Below are positions 11,736 through 24,099 of a stretch of DNA of 64,000 nt, piece by piece. Position 1 is the first letter of the stretch. Every line of letters begins with the position of its first letter. The stretch spans positions 144,815,001 to 144,879,000 of the forward strand of contig NC_084461.1 in the NCBI RefSeq assembly GCF_027409185.1. Reading direction: 5' to 3'. Origin of the DNA: Cynocephalus volans (Eukaryota; Chordata; Mammalia; Dermoptera; Cynocephalidae). Both the position numbers and the translations under genes were made by a program. The notes beneath the pieces are model-generated. The model was given only the letters and a program-made list of their open reading frames with translations. It had not been told where the DNA came from and searched no databases.

Positions 11736-13989
11736 AAGAAAAGAATCACTGCTTAAGTGAGGAGATTACAAATCTGATATCCTTAACCCCATGACTCCAA
11801 TCAGTTCATTTTGTAGGCCAGTATACAGTTTTGGCAAAACTATATCATTCCTAGCCATCCACTCATAGGTCAACCTGAGCATGAAATTCAATTGTTGCTC
11901 CAATAGGTAGCAAGAAAGCAAAATGCAGTGAAGGCAGTTGTCAGTTGACTGTCAGCCTGGAAAGTCTGGGATTTGTTGTCATTCCAATCTCAGCTGGAGT
12001 CACAAGATGGCATAGAAGTAAAATGGGGTTAGGATTATTACATCATTCAAGAAACAAGGTTCTAGGAGAAGCATGCAGTCCTGTTCTTGTCTCCACTATC
12101 TTTTTCTTAGAAAACATGGCTATTTACCCAACAGCAGAAGCCCACAAAGAGATGCAAAAAGTAAGACAGATATGTATTTAAAATGGCAAATGCCAAGTGT
12201 TTTGTGTAGGTAGATGGTGAGCATTTGGAAAAGGCTTTGAGGTACATTTGTTTTGAGCAGAAATAAAACTGAAAAGCCTCAAGGAATCTATTCAATTTCA
12301 GCTCATTCTACCCTCCCAAACCTGCCCCTGTCCATCCAGCTGACACCTGTTCACTTCAGGCGTGGTTATTGCCTCTGCCTACCCCATCCCTTGGGATCTG
12401 ACCTTTCACATTGCTGCTTGGTTTTGAAACTTGCTTCATGTAAATTGCTCTGTTCATATCACACTGCCACCTCTACCTTGGCTCCACCCCTGTATCTGAG
12501 AATCATCAGTCTCATTCCTACAACCCAGTACCAAGTCACCAGTTGGCTGGGTCAAAGCCTTGGTTTGTCGTTGTTTTAAGCTTTGCTGTATACCTAAAAG
12601 GATATGTGATTTTATCCCAATTGTCATTTCTTGTTAATTGATATTGGCTGCTTCAAGGGCTATATTAAGAAGGATTCTAAGGTCTTAGTGGGAAGGGATA
12701 CCACAGCAATTAGCAGTATCTACCATAGTCACTATAGACAGAAGTGCACCAAACACCTGCTATATATTTTTCATCACTCCTCTGTATCACTAAATCCTGT
12801 GCTTTGGTTTAGTTATTTGCTCAAATACACACACACACACACACACACACATCATTTTCAAACAGTTATTTTAGTTGTGTATCATTACATTTGACAGTTA
12901 CCATGTGATCAAGGCAATTTTATCCATGTGGTAATCACCTGGTGTCACAAGCTTAGATATTTGAAAATGGGGCTTGCAAATTTAAATTGTAAAAAGACAA
13001 TAGTAACCAGACAAATTATAAAACATTAACATATGCACTTGTATTTATTAACAATATTGCCTCAAAAGATTCTGAATAATGAGAGCACCAAATGAGTCAT
13101 TTTGATAAATCAGAAGGGAAAAGACATAAAGTCTAGAGCATGGGGGGAGGTCAAGCCTAGTGGAATGGAGGGTCTTTGACAGACCAGGCTTAGGAACATC
13201 TGAGAAGATCCTGAAAAAAAGGCAGGGGCTCCAGAAAGGAAAAGGCACCAAAATCAAGTCTTCTTACCTCAAGGTTTCTGAGGGTTATGCTAACTATAAG
13301 GAGTATCTTGTGAATGAGATGGTGTTAGACTTTATCCCAAAATGGATAACCCTGAAACTGAAATCCACAAAGAGAAAAATCACATGAATTAAAGCTTCTG
13401 TAGTCTATCTTTAAACAGAATTTTGAGAAAAAGCTATTTAAAACAAGCATTTCGAAAAGCATCCTTTTCCTGGCGTGATCATTATGTGCTTCGTGTTGGC
13501 AGGAAGATTTCATTTCCAGTGAAATTTTTCAATTGTTAGAATAAAAAAGTCCCTGCTGCCTTCATTGCAATCTATAATTTTATATTTTTAATTTAGATAA
13601 CTCAAGTGTCTCAAAGCAGAAATAAGCTACATATTCATGAGCCCTGATTTGCTGTAATCATTATTTCTGAGGCTCTGCATCAGTGAAGACTACAAGTACT
13701 TGAGTCCTTGTTTTCAGGCAATAATGTCAGATTGGCTTGGAGCTGGGGGAGTAGGGAGACCCCACTTCTTTATTTTTTCTTTGAAGGGGTCTACTGGTCT
13801 ACCTGAGGTCAACTTTCCCTGCTCCCAAACAGTGCTGATAATTCGTTGCTTCAACATTGGCAGGAGGGATAAAAGTCTATTTAATATGTTAACTAGAGAA
13901 TTCTTAACTTTTCATCAATTAGCCTTTGGTCATAGACAACACAGGGAAAACCAAAGGAAAAGAAGAATATATTAAAATGAGCCAAGTGA
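11736..13989. other. Intergenic; (CA)n microsatellite
   Basis: A (CA)n run of about 23 bases lies at 12828-12850. The remainder shows no gene or repeat I can name; several frames of 60-108 codons look random in composition. Confidence 0.4.
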
Positions 13990-14510
13990 AGAAGAAAGAA
14001 ATTTTGAAAATACATGCTAATACAGTATTATCTCACTTATCGTGGAATCTAGAACACATTGCACATGATACTGAATGTCAACTCTGTACCCTGCAAATAC
14101 ATATGATCAATTATGTTTTAATAAAATAAATAAGTTGATATCATAGAAACAGAGAGTAGAAAGGTGGTTACCAGAGGCTGGTGGGGGGGGGGGGGACATG
14201 GGGTAGAGCAGGGAAGAGACGGCTGGGGAAAGGGAAGATATTGACCAAAGAATGCAAAATTTCAGTTTCAGGAGGAATGAGTTTTAGTGATCTATTGCGC
14301 TACATGGTTAATAATAATGTATTGTATATTTCAAAATTCCTAAGAATAAATTCTTAACATTCTCACCACACAAAAAAAATAAGCGAGTTGATGGATATGT
14401 TAATAAGCTTGACTGAATCTTTTTATAATGCATACATAGATCAAAACATTACATTGTACCTCATAAATATATACAATTATTATTTGTCAATTAAAAATAA
14501 AGTATAAATA
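13990..14510 (+). mobile_element. L1 3' UTR fragment
   Basis: Matches the classic L1 3' end: 'ggtggttaccagaggctgg', 'ttaataataatgtattgtatattt', 'aacattctcaccacac', 'gttgatggatatgttaataagcttga' and 'tatatacaattattatttgtcaatt'. A G13 run lies at 14184-14196. Confidence 0.85.
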
Positions 14511-14689
14511 AATAAAAATTATTTTAACTCAAAAAAAGATGCAACAATATTTTATGTATGTGAAAAACATGGATGCAAGAATTAAAAATTAAAATATGAC
14601 CAAAGGGGCAAAAAAAAAAAACCTAGGAACTGAAAAACTATCCAGAAATCATATTCCTGTCTAAAACTTGGTTTTTCCTAATGGAAATA

Positions 14690-14945
14690 GTCCAGGTTTG
14701 TGATTCCAAGAAACGAAAGTTTGAGTGTCAGCTCTGCTACTTATCAGCTATCAGTCTCAGGATAAGTTCCTTAACTTCTTTATGTTTTGCTTTCTTCATC
14801 AGAACTGATACTCTGATCTGTGAAAGAGGATGATCATACTTTACTCTGAAAGTTTATTGAGAGATTTGAATGATGAGTAAGTAAAGCTTATAATTATCGT
14901 CTACCACAAAGTATACATTTAATAAATGTTAGTGCCTTGCCTTGC
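14690..14945 (+). repeat. MIR
   Basis: Near full-length MIR: 'gtgtcagctctgctacttatcagct', 'taagttccttaacttctttat', 'gaaagaggatgat', and a 'taataaatgttagt' tail. Confidence 0.75.
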
Positions 14946-15129
14946 CTAATTTCTCTTTTTTTCCCCTCTAGCGAAATAGTGTTTCTGTTTTCAAAGACCT
15001 CTCTGCTCCCTATAGCAACCATTCCAAACTACAAGTATCCCATTTAGGTAGTTCTTCCAAAAAGATAGTACCTGAAGGGATCTCTAGAAGTCATCTGTCC
15101 ATTTGCCTGCAGTTGGGCTTTCCTTAGAT

Positions 15130-15860
15130 ACAGTAGAGGGAGAACAAACAGGGTTCATAATCCCTCTCCACCATTTACCAGACATATGACTTTGGGCTCT
15201 CTAACCTTCAGTTACTTCATCTTTAAAATGGGTGCAAAATAATACCTACATCATAGGGTATTTTTTTATTTTTTATTTTTTTTATTTTATTTTTATTTTT
15301 TTTTATCTTACAGACATTTATAGAGCATTTTATCCAACAGCTACAGAATACACATTCTTCTCATCAGCACATGATGAGGGCTGACTATACTTTAGGCCAC
15401 AAAACAAGTCTCAACAAATTTTTAAAAACTGAACTCATATCAGTCTTGAAATAGAGAAGACAAAGTTGAGTAAGAGATTTGGAGAAGCAAGAAGACAACA
15501 TGAACTGAGAGATCTAGTCATTACAAACGGGTACAGGTGTAACAGTGAATTTCAAAACATTTACATTTAATGAAGTCTAACTTAATCAACCTTTTACTTC
15601 ATAGTTAGTGCATTTTATGTCTTCTTTAAGAAACGTGAGCCTACCCCAAGGTCATGAAGATATTCTAAGTTGCCTTCTAGAAATTTTATTGTTTTGCTTT
15701 TCACATTTAGATCTATGATACACTGGAAATTTATTTTGATGTTTGGTGTGAAGTAAAAGTCAATATTCATTTTTTTCTATGTGGAGATCCAGTATAGGGT
15801 ATTTTTTTAGAATTAAAAGAGAAAAACTGTGTAAAGGGCTTACCAGTAAACTGGACAAAG
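15130..15860 (+). repeat. MIR split by a retrocopy
   Basis: The left half (15130-15268) carries 'ccatttaccagacatatgac' and 'aaaatgggtgcaaaataatacctacatcatagggt'. The right half (15794-15860) continues with 'agaattaaaagagaa' and 'tgtaaagggctta'. The join is the target site of the insertion at 15269-15793. Confidence 0.7.
15269..15793 (-). mobile_element. Processed chimeric retrocopy with target-site duplication
   Basis: Flanked by a perfect 16-bp direct repeat ATAGGGTATTTTTTTA (15253-15268 and 15794-15809). The left end is a (T,A)-rich tail (15269-15310), so the sense strand is -. In sense order it holds L1 ORF2-like sequence in L1 sense orientation (15793 back to about 15540), then about 85 nt of unassigned sequence, then L1 ORF2 in antisense orientation (15455 to 15311), then the tail. 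It looks like a reverse-transcribed RNA that ran through two opposed L1 pieces, although an ordinary L1 with internal rearrangement is possible. Confidence 0.7.
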
Positions 15861-17117
15861 TAGTATATCAACAAATAATCCTCACATTTATTTAATATTG
15901 TCTTGTTTATTCTAATTTTCCTATTTCCTGCCCCCCCAAAAAATGCCAGCAAGAAGAAACAAAGTACTTATAGAACTTCTTTTCTGAAACTATTTGACAA
16001 TAGTTATGTGGCTACGTCATTTAGTTCCAGAGTCAGTTTGAATCAGCAGGTAGATTCCACACAAAACCATCATTTTTCAGATGATGTGGTTAAAACCTAG
16101 AAAGTTAAAACCCCCTTCCAGAGGAAATCTTAGATTTTAAGACCATAAGATCAAAACTACAGTGTCTTGGGGCAACTGCTCAGTTTCCTAGAATGACTCA
16201 AGTCTATATCTTTAAAAATCCAATCATCTGTGTCTTTAAATTTTTTTTTCTGTTCATTTGTTTACTTTTGTAAATTTAAATTGAGACATATATTATTTGC
16301 ATACACAAAACTATAGTATATTTATCCATTGACTGGTATAATTAATCTGTACTAAGGAAAAAATAACCTTTTCTATTGTTGAGGGCAAGAACTGTGTCTT
16401 AATCTTTGCATCCCTAAAAGTGCTTAGTATTAGTTAAATAAATAATGGGTAATTGTCCAAATTTTTTGGTTCCCCTACTTTTCCCTGGCTCTTTTCTCAT
16501 CATGCCATTCACCAAAGACAGAGTTGCTCTTTCCCATCTCTAAACCTTTGCACTTGCTATTCTCCTCCCTGGAATTCTCTTTCCTATCGCTTCAATTGAC
16601 TGGTTCATTCTCATCCCTCGTTTATTAGCTTAAGAGCCACTTCCTCACTGAGCACATCCTGGTTCATCCTTTGTGAACCCCAGCTACTTACTCTCCTACA
16701 TCCCTAGTGGCTTCTTTAATTGTGCCCATCACAATCTGAATGACTAGGTGCTGTGTTCTACATAAGCTATACAAGAAAATGGAGCTTAACTAACTTGTTC
16801 ACTGCTTTATGCCAAGCATTGACTTAAAAAGACTCAGCAAATATTCATAGGAAAAGTGAGCAAAAGAACACAAAGCAGGGACCCAGAATGAATTCTTGGT
16901 CTAGTATTAGGAATACATGAGCTGACCCCTGCTTGTCTTCTGTTGGAATTAGAAAATGTACACTCAGTGCACTTGGTTTTCTTTCTTCATTATTTTAAAA
17001 AATTGATCAATTAATTAAATTCATTCCAGGGTTCACGTTTAGCATGTCCTGGGTTCTGAAGGCTTCTCTCTCCTTCCCGAGACTTTGGCTTGATCCCAGA
17101 CAACTATTAAGGCCCCT
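15861..17117 (+). repeat. Old L2 pieces in intergenic sequence
   Basis: An L2 3'-end-like 'gagggcaagaactgtgtctt...' lies at 16380-16447. A longer L2 piece at 16490-16760 has 'ctttgcacttgctattctcctccctggaattct' and 'gagccacttcctcactgagca'. The remainder is unassigned. Confidence 0.55.
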
Positions 17118-17560
17118 GCTATGGGTCAGATGTACCCCCCAAAGTTCATGTATTGAAAACTTGATCCCCACTGTAACAGTGTTAAGAGGGCGGGAAATCC
17201 AATTATGATATTTGAAAGGTGGGACCTTTGAGAGGTGATTGGTTGGTGAGGAATGTACCTTTGTGAATTGATTAATCCATTCATAGAGTAATGGGTTGAT
17301 GGTAATTAGTTACCATGGGTGTGGACTGGTGGCTTTATAAGGAGAACACATGGAAGATCCCTTGCTCTTGCCGTTTGCTCTTGTGATGTGATGCCCTGAG
17401 TTTCTGTGGAGAGTCACCACCCAGAAGAAGGCCCTCACCAGATGTCTCCTCTGAACTTTGGACTTCCCAGCCTCTGAAACTGAAACAAATAAATTTCATT
17501 CCTTTATAAATTACCCAGTTTCAGATATTCTATTATCAACAACCGAAATGGGCTAACACG
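17118..17560 (+). mobile_element. MaLR-like solo LTR
   Basis: Runs from TGCTATGGGTCAGATG to GGGCTAACACG. It holds 'cccccaaagttcatgtattgaaaacttgatccccactgtaac', 'gggcgggaaatcc', 'ggacttcccagcctctgaaactg', 'aataaatttcattcctttataaattaccc'. It shares the gggNgggaaatcc block with the copies at 5.3 and 44.2 kb. Confidence 0.8.
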
Positions 17561-19311
17561 GCTCTAGAATCAAGATTGGTTATTGCATTGGGGATTTTTG
17601 TGTTTCTTTTGAAAATCTAGCCCCATCTGCTATTCAAGAAATCAGCACTTATGTTTCAGTTTTTTCATGTTATGTTACAGAGAAAGAGCAGGTCAATTCC
17701 CAGGACAGTGATTAAAACAGCATTTTTTTCTCCCTCCACTAATCTTTCTATGTAAGTGAGTCAGAGATGACAGGCCATTATAACAGTGTGGTACTCAGCT
17801 GACAATATTGACTGAAAAGAATCTACTTTGCTTATTTTCTGTTGGCTTAATCATAGGACAGGCACAAATGGAACTTGTTGTCTTAGCTTTAGTCCTTAAT
17901 CCTGTCATAGTGCTTAACCACTACAATATTGGTCATATATAAAGAGATGCCAAGCTAAAAATAGAGATTATTACAATGTCAGAATCACTTTCACAACTAG
18001 AGTTTTCTCCATTTCATCATATCATTCATATGAAAATGTACCCCAAATCTCTCATTAAAAATAATTTTTGCTGTCAATCCTTAAACATTTTACAAATTTT
18101 GTTTGTTAAATTATTTGGCTCTATGTAATATATTTATTTTATATAAGCAATTATCCCAAATACTTAGGAATTCTTATGAGGTGATAAAATTAATCTAAAA
18201 AAAAAGTTTATGCATTGAATGAAATTTTTATGACGAATACATTTAAGAATTACCAACATTGACAAAATATTATGTTTTTTGAGTATTTGATTTAATATCT
18301 ATTACATTACGAATTTTTAGTTCTTTGTTTTGTTTTGTTTGGGGGGGTTGCATTTTTGAGCCAGTTAACTAAAAATATTTTGTTTGGGTCTCAAACACAG
18401 TCCTTTGAAAAGCTCCTAGACCCTAATCTCTCTACCAGCACTGCCTAGTAGATAAATCAACCCTGCACATGCCTAATTCAGGCAAAAGTCAGATTTAGAA
18501 CTCATCACATTCAATAGACAATCATTCTCTATAGTAAAACTGCTGGTGAATTATCCTGAAAATGTGCACTAAAATAAAACAAATAAATGACATTCATGGG
18601 TAGAAAAATGAGTAGGCTCTTGACCTCATTCAGAGAACGACCTAAAATAAATGATATATTTTTGACAGCTCTAAATACAGGGTCTACCAAATAGTAGGTA
18701 CTCAAATATTTTGAGTATTACTCATGTGAGTTTATATTATACAGAGTGGCCCAGAAATATTATCAGTGCTTCCACCTAAGCCAAATACCCACACATCTTT
18801 ATTTGGTGGTGGAAGTGATCATATTAAAATATTTTACCCTGAATTTGTGTCTTTTGTATCCAAATATTTGGAAACTTTTAATATGCTAGAAACTCTCAGA
18901 AAAAGATGTTATTATCGGTTTCAAAGAAATAGTTTACATACAAAACATTCTCTCACATATACACTAAAAGAGCTGCTAGTCATTAATATTTTCTAGGGAC
19001 GTGTATGTAGGGTGCAAATGAGAAGATGAAATAATCCAGGGCATGATATATCCATATTCTTATTCCCTAACACTTCCTTATTAGCATTTGATGTAATTTG
19101 AAGCAATCTTTCAAATCACATTGGTGACTAGGTAATTTTCCTCCTCAGTTACCCAGTTTTTCTGAGGCTCATCTTCTGAACTGAGCACATTAATATTAAA
19201 GTTTGCAAAATAGCAGCCTTGGAAAAAAATGTGTGCTCTGACTTTTCCCCTTTCAGAAGTGACTTCCTCAGTGGCTGCAGCTATCTGATGCCCAATCAGC
19301 TGAAAAACAAT
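17561..19311. other. Intergenic, AT-rich, nothing recognised
   Basis: About 1.75 kb without a supported gene or named repeat. A G7 run follows a TTTTG run at about 18330. Confidence 0.4.
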
Positions 19312-19555
19312 GATGATAATTAATGTTTATTGAGCACTTGCAATATGCCAACACTATGCCAAGCATTTTACATACATTAGCTCATTGAATTTCTACAGTA
19401 GCACTGTGAGACAGATATTATCATCTCCGTTCTATAGATGAGGGAACTGGGGCTCAGAAAATTTATCTAAACTCCACCATGTTTCACAGCTGAGAAACAG
19501 TGTAATCGGAATTCAACACCAGGCAGTCTGACCCAAAAGCTCACACTCCGAACTA
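19312..19555 (-). repeat. MIR
   Basis: Full complement-strand MIR: 'tttattgagcacttgcaatatgcc', 'ttacatacattagctcattgaat', 'tatagatgagggaactggggctcag', 'caccaggcagtctgac'. Confidence 0.85.
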
Positions 19556-20631
19556 GTTTTTTTTTTTTTAAGTGGATAGTTTAATTCAACTGATTATTTA
19601 ATAGGCACAGGCAAAATTCTAGAAGATAATGGATTTTTTTTTTAACTAGACCAACAATTTTGACATTATGACAACAAAAACACCACAGCCTGAACTCTCA
19701 ACAACTGAGCTGATTATTTCTTATTGTCAGTTATTGAAAACCATGTAATTGGTAGTAAATACAGATAAAACATCTCTGGTATGTGGTGGAGGGCTGAGGC
19801 AGTCTCATAGATATCAGGGGCATCAGCTTAAAAGATGTACTCTAAGAAAGCTACAGCCTTTTATCTTCAAAGTAAATATTGATTGATCTGTTTTTGTTTT
19901 TTGGTTTTTTGGGTTTTTTTTCCTCTCTGACTTTTGAAAGAGATGTGGAAAGGGAATAAAAGGATAAGCTCAGATGAGAACTAAGATCAAGGAGGAGAGG
20001 ACAAGAAGGAAAGGAAAAAATATATATCTCTCTACTGTTCTGTGCTCCTTGGCTTTAAAATGTTCCAATAAACTAATCTATTCTGATATCTCTTTGGGGG
20101 GGGAGGTTGTTTTTTTATTTATCATTATACAATGTAGTTATCTACTTGAATAACTCCACTTGACTTTTGGGTCATTTGTTAGAGAAATTGATGGCCATGC
20201 AACTGAGAATATCCTTCTCCACTTGCAAAAAAATGTATTGCCTTCCCGAAGCTTTTTTGTGTGTGTGATCTTTATTACACAAGCAAAGGAAGCACAAGAA
20301 AGGTTCACCAGAATTCAATGGAACTTCTCACTTACTTTCCTAGATTGTATTAATGTCTCTCCCTCTCTCTGTCACACGCACAAATCACACACACACACAC
20401 AAATGACCTTTATTTTCTCCACAATTGCATGCTCACCTCAGCTACTTATGAGCTTTTATGGTTCTAATATTTGTTTATTTATACAAGTTTTCATCAAAGA
20501 TTTACTGAGTATTGCTGTGTCCTGGGTACTATGAATACCATCAAGTACAAAAGATGAACAATCTATCATTGCTATTGGATTTTGGAGGATCTTTGGTTAA
20601 AGAGACGGTCATTTAAAAAAAAAAAAAAAAG

Positions 20632-21080
20632 CTAACTTTTTTTGAACATTTATATGCCAAGCTGAGTGGTCTCTGTTTATTCTCTGACTTAATCATTATG
20701 AGAGTCTCATGATATAGATACTGTTATTCTTCCATTTGTCAGCTGAGGCAACTGTAGCTTAGATAAGCCAAGTAATTTACGCAGGCTCACAGAGTTAGTG
20801 ACAGAACTACTACTACTATTATTAGTAGAAGCTCATATATATTAAATATCTACCATGTACCAGGAATTGTTCTAAGCACCTTACGTAGATTAGCTCATTG
20901 CCTCACTACCCTCCCTTTACTGTTGAGTATACAATAGCACAGAGATGTTAAGTTCTCCAAAGTTACCCAAACTAGAAGGTGGAAGAGCTGGGAGGCAAAC
21001 ACCAGCATGATGATACCAGTTGTTAAGAAGAGATTCACGAGTGACCATGCTAAAACCCGTGCTTGTAACCACTGTGAAGC
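20632..21080 (-). repeat. Two MIR copies in tandem
   Basis: The first copy (20632-20810) has 'atatgccaagctgagtgg' and 'gctgaggcaactgtagcttagataag'. The second (20830-21080) has 'taccatgtaccaggaattgttctaagcacc' and 'agaaggtggaagagctgggaggcaaac'. Both read as MIR complement. The - strand frames here are shadows of MIR. Confidence 0.7.
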
Positions 21081-21449
21081 TGAAAGATAATATACTCGTA
21101 CGTTGTCCATGATTGTGATAATACATTAACCTTCCTGGTGAGGGAATACTAAGCAGAGAAGACTTGAGGGCCATGGTTTAATTCAACAGATCAAACTTAA
21201 TATTTTCGTAATACTTTCTGATCTCAATCTACAAATTGTATTTTGAAGTAATGAAATTCAGCAGAGAAACAGGACTCCATTAAAGTGCAATCACATAGCT
21301 CAAGTTTGCCCCCTGTTTTTTCCTGTCTATAACAAAGGAGTGAGTGACTAATAGTCATTTACTAAATAATAATACTTCCCAAGGTTGAGGAGTGTGTTCC
21401 AAAAGCTCCAGATACCAGAACTTAGGCCCATTTTTACTCACCATTTTGT

Positions 21450-21950
21450 TTAAAAAACTGAGCATAGTGATTGGCACATAGTAGCAACTCAATAAATTTT
21501 TACTGGATAAGTGTTGAAAATGCCTGTCTCGACATGTACTTTAAAGTATTTCCAGGGCGGGGCGAGGGTGAAGCAAGTGTGGCTTGGGTACAAAATTTAG
21601 GAGCATCCAATAACTCCTTTGGTTTCAGGCTCCAATATGGCTCAACACAGCATTGTTACTGATCCTGTCTTTAAATAAAATTTTGATATTTTGCTCATTA
21701 TGGATTATTTTGCAATAATTTTGTCCCAGCTCTGATTACACACACTTGTCCTTTCATTTTCTGCCACTTACTGGCTGTTTCACCATTTGTAAATTCCTGA
21801 AATTTTTCTGAGGCCCAGTTTCCTCATTGGTAAAATGAGAATAATAATATTGAATTTACTGAGCTATTGCAAGGAGTAAATGAGATACATGTGTAATCCT
21901 TGACTCAGTCTCTGGCTGAGTCAATAAATTGATACTCAATAAATGTCACT
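21450..21950 (+). repeat. L2 tail followed by a MIR
   Basis: 21460-21515 ends an L2-like element ('gtgattggcacatagtagcaactcaataaatt'). 21760-21950 is a MIR ('ttctgccacttactggctg', 'cccagtttcctcattggtaaaatgag', 'actcaataaatgtc'). Confidence 0.65.
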
Positions 21951-22974
21951 TCCTTCTCCTGCCATGAAAAGTGTTTATTAAATCTTTCTTTACATGGTTG
22001 ATCATTTCATTTAACTTTTCTTCCCACGGAAGACCAACCAATCTTTATGGTATCTGTCATTCAGACTGGCTATTTCTCCCAACAAGAAGCTGTGTCTATA
22101 TGATACCAAGATAGTAGCTGACTCAGAAAAGTCAAGGAAAAAAGGCTGTCAAATATTGCTTTATAGGTGAGACAGCCTAACAACTCATGGTTAAAACCTT
22201 GTGGTTTCATCAGCCTATCTTATAGACACAATCCAGATACAACAGAAACTTCTTACCAGACTCAAGGGATTAATCGAAACTCTATCCCCTCTGGTGTCCA
22301 GGGCATACTGAACGCTTGAGACTCGTATGTAACCTTCTGGAATGCCCACACCCTTCTGCTGCCTGCAGCTGAGTTGTGTGCTCACTAAGAGTTACTTGTA
22401 ATTAGACAGTAAAACTAAATACATACAGTTAAGAAAAATGAGTGCAAAAAGGAAGAAAAGTTGCTATTTCAACAATAGAAACTAAGTTGAATGCTTTGAG
22501 CAAAACTCAAAGACAATACGAGGCAAGAACATAAAGAAATGATTCAGGCAGGGAGCCTATCTTCCCAGCTTTATAGTTAAACAGAGGATTTGGGGTATGA
22601 ACACAACTTTAGGACAAAGTAGAAGGGTATGCATGCTACAAGAAAATCACACCCAAATTTCTATGCACCTTTGAGCAAAAGGGTTACAATTCTAACATCC
22701 AGTCGTAATCAGAGATTTTACTTCTAAATCCTAATTAAACTGATGTTTTTAATAAATCTAGAAAAAGCTAAAATGCCATCCCTGTAAATAAAACCAATGG
22801 AGTTTCTAATGTTCAAATATCGAAAACAGTTATTTTAAAACCTTATGTATCGCTCCTGTCTAATCATAAAACTTGGAGTTGGATCTAGCTGTAATTTACT
22901 AAGATTTTAATAAACTTACTAATTCCAATGACTATTCCTTAAGGATTTAGGTAGTGCAGTTTACCGGTAATTTA
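21951..22974. other. Intergenic, nothing recognised
   Basis: No frame above 60 codons and no repeat I can name. Confidence 0.4.
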
Positions 22975-23155
22975 AGCTAACCTGGGTTCCAAATTCAGTT
23001 TTACCTTTCAGCTGGGTGGTCTTGGGCTTACTGATAAATCTCTCTGACTCTCAGTTTTCTCCATTGTAAAATGAAGGGTGATAACACTTATTTCATGGGG
23101 ATGTTATGAAAATTAAATGAAACAATTTATGTAAAGTGCCTGGCGCGTGGTAGTC
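22975..23155 (+). repeat. MIR
   Basis: 'aacctgggttccaaattcag', 'ctgggtggtcttgggctta', 'ctccattgtaaaatgaaggg' and 'gtaaagtgcctggcgcgtggtag' are in MIR order. Confidence 0.75.
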
Positions 23156-23394
23156 ACCCTTCTCTGCCGAGGAGGCAGTGCCCCCACGGGTTTAATTAAA
23201 GCTTTGGCTCTCTGCCTCTCCGTGAACAAAAAACTTTGTCATAATTAATGGAAGAAGTCCAAAAAAAATAGAATGTCAAAACCACGCGCAGGATAAAAAA
23301 CGAAAGAGCTGGCATACTTTTCAAACTCCTTAGTTCATATTTTCCTTAAATTTAGATTTTTTTTTTTTTTGGCTGCTTGAGAAATGGCACGAGA

Positions 23395-23408
23395 CTGCCA
23401 TCTAGTGG
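23395..23408 (-). promoter_or_regulatory. Candidate CTCF motif
   Basis: The complement reads CCACTAGATGGCAG, which fits the CTCF core consensus CCASYAGRKGGCRS at every position. It lies in otherwise non-repetitive sequence about 24 kb upstream of CCNG1. Occupancy cannot be known from sequence. Confidence 0.45.
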
Positions 23409-23845
23409 CTGAGTAAATGAAAAACCAAACCCTTTGTACTTAGCAATGGGAATCCTCCCCAAAGGCACCCCTAATCAAAAAAAGAAAGGAAAAAACACCC
23501 CTTCAACACAAGACTTGATGATTGGCAGCAAAGTGCCAGCTTCCTTAATAATAGCAACAAAGCTACTGACACAGACAAGCACATTCTTTGAGTTCTCTTC
23601 AACTACATGCCCCACCCTCCCAGCAAGGGTCTTGTTAGTTTGTGGTCTTCCATCCTGTCAAAACCTGCAGTCAGCGAGCGTATGTTGAAAAGAATCCAAT
23701 TAATTTACATTGTTGTTTTCTAAAACATTCCTCCTGTAAATTCATTCCATGGAAAATTTGCATTTTAGTTTGATTTAATTTAGATTCTACTTTACATTGT
23801 GTTTCATTTTATTCTGTATTTAGTTAGGAACACAATTCCTTAAAG

Positions 23846-24008
23846 CAATGTCTCTCAAACTTCTGTGTGCATCAGAATATTCTGGAGCACTTTTTAAAGC
23901 TCAGGATACTGGGCCCCATCGCAACACTTTATGAAAATGTGGATTTCTAATGAGTTCCCAGATGATATAATGTTGCTGGTCTGGAGCCCATACTTTGGGA
24001 ACTAAGGA
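23846..24008 (+). mobile_element. MER5A (hAT-Charlie MITE)
   Basis: CAATGTCTCTCAAACTTCTGTGTGC at the left end, 'actgggccccatcg', 'ggatttctaatgagttcccagatgat' and 'ggtctggagcccatactttggga' follow the MER5A order. Confidence 0.8.
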
Positions 24009-24099
24009 CCAATATCTCATGATAGAATTTCATAATGAAGATTGAAATTTAAAAAATTGATTAAGATTAAAAAAATCAAAGATAGTTTTTAAAAGAGAA

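Noticed and set aside
11322-11756. 144-codon frame over the tandem duplication
   Set aside because: The frame survives because the 105-bp unit is a multiple of three. No recognisable protein and no start context.
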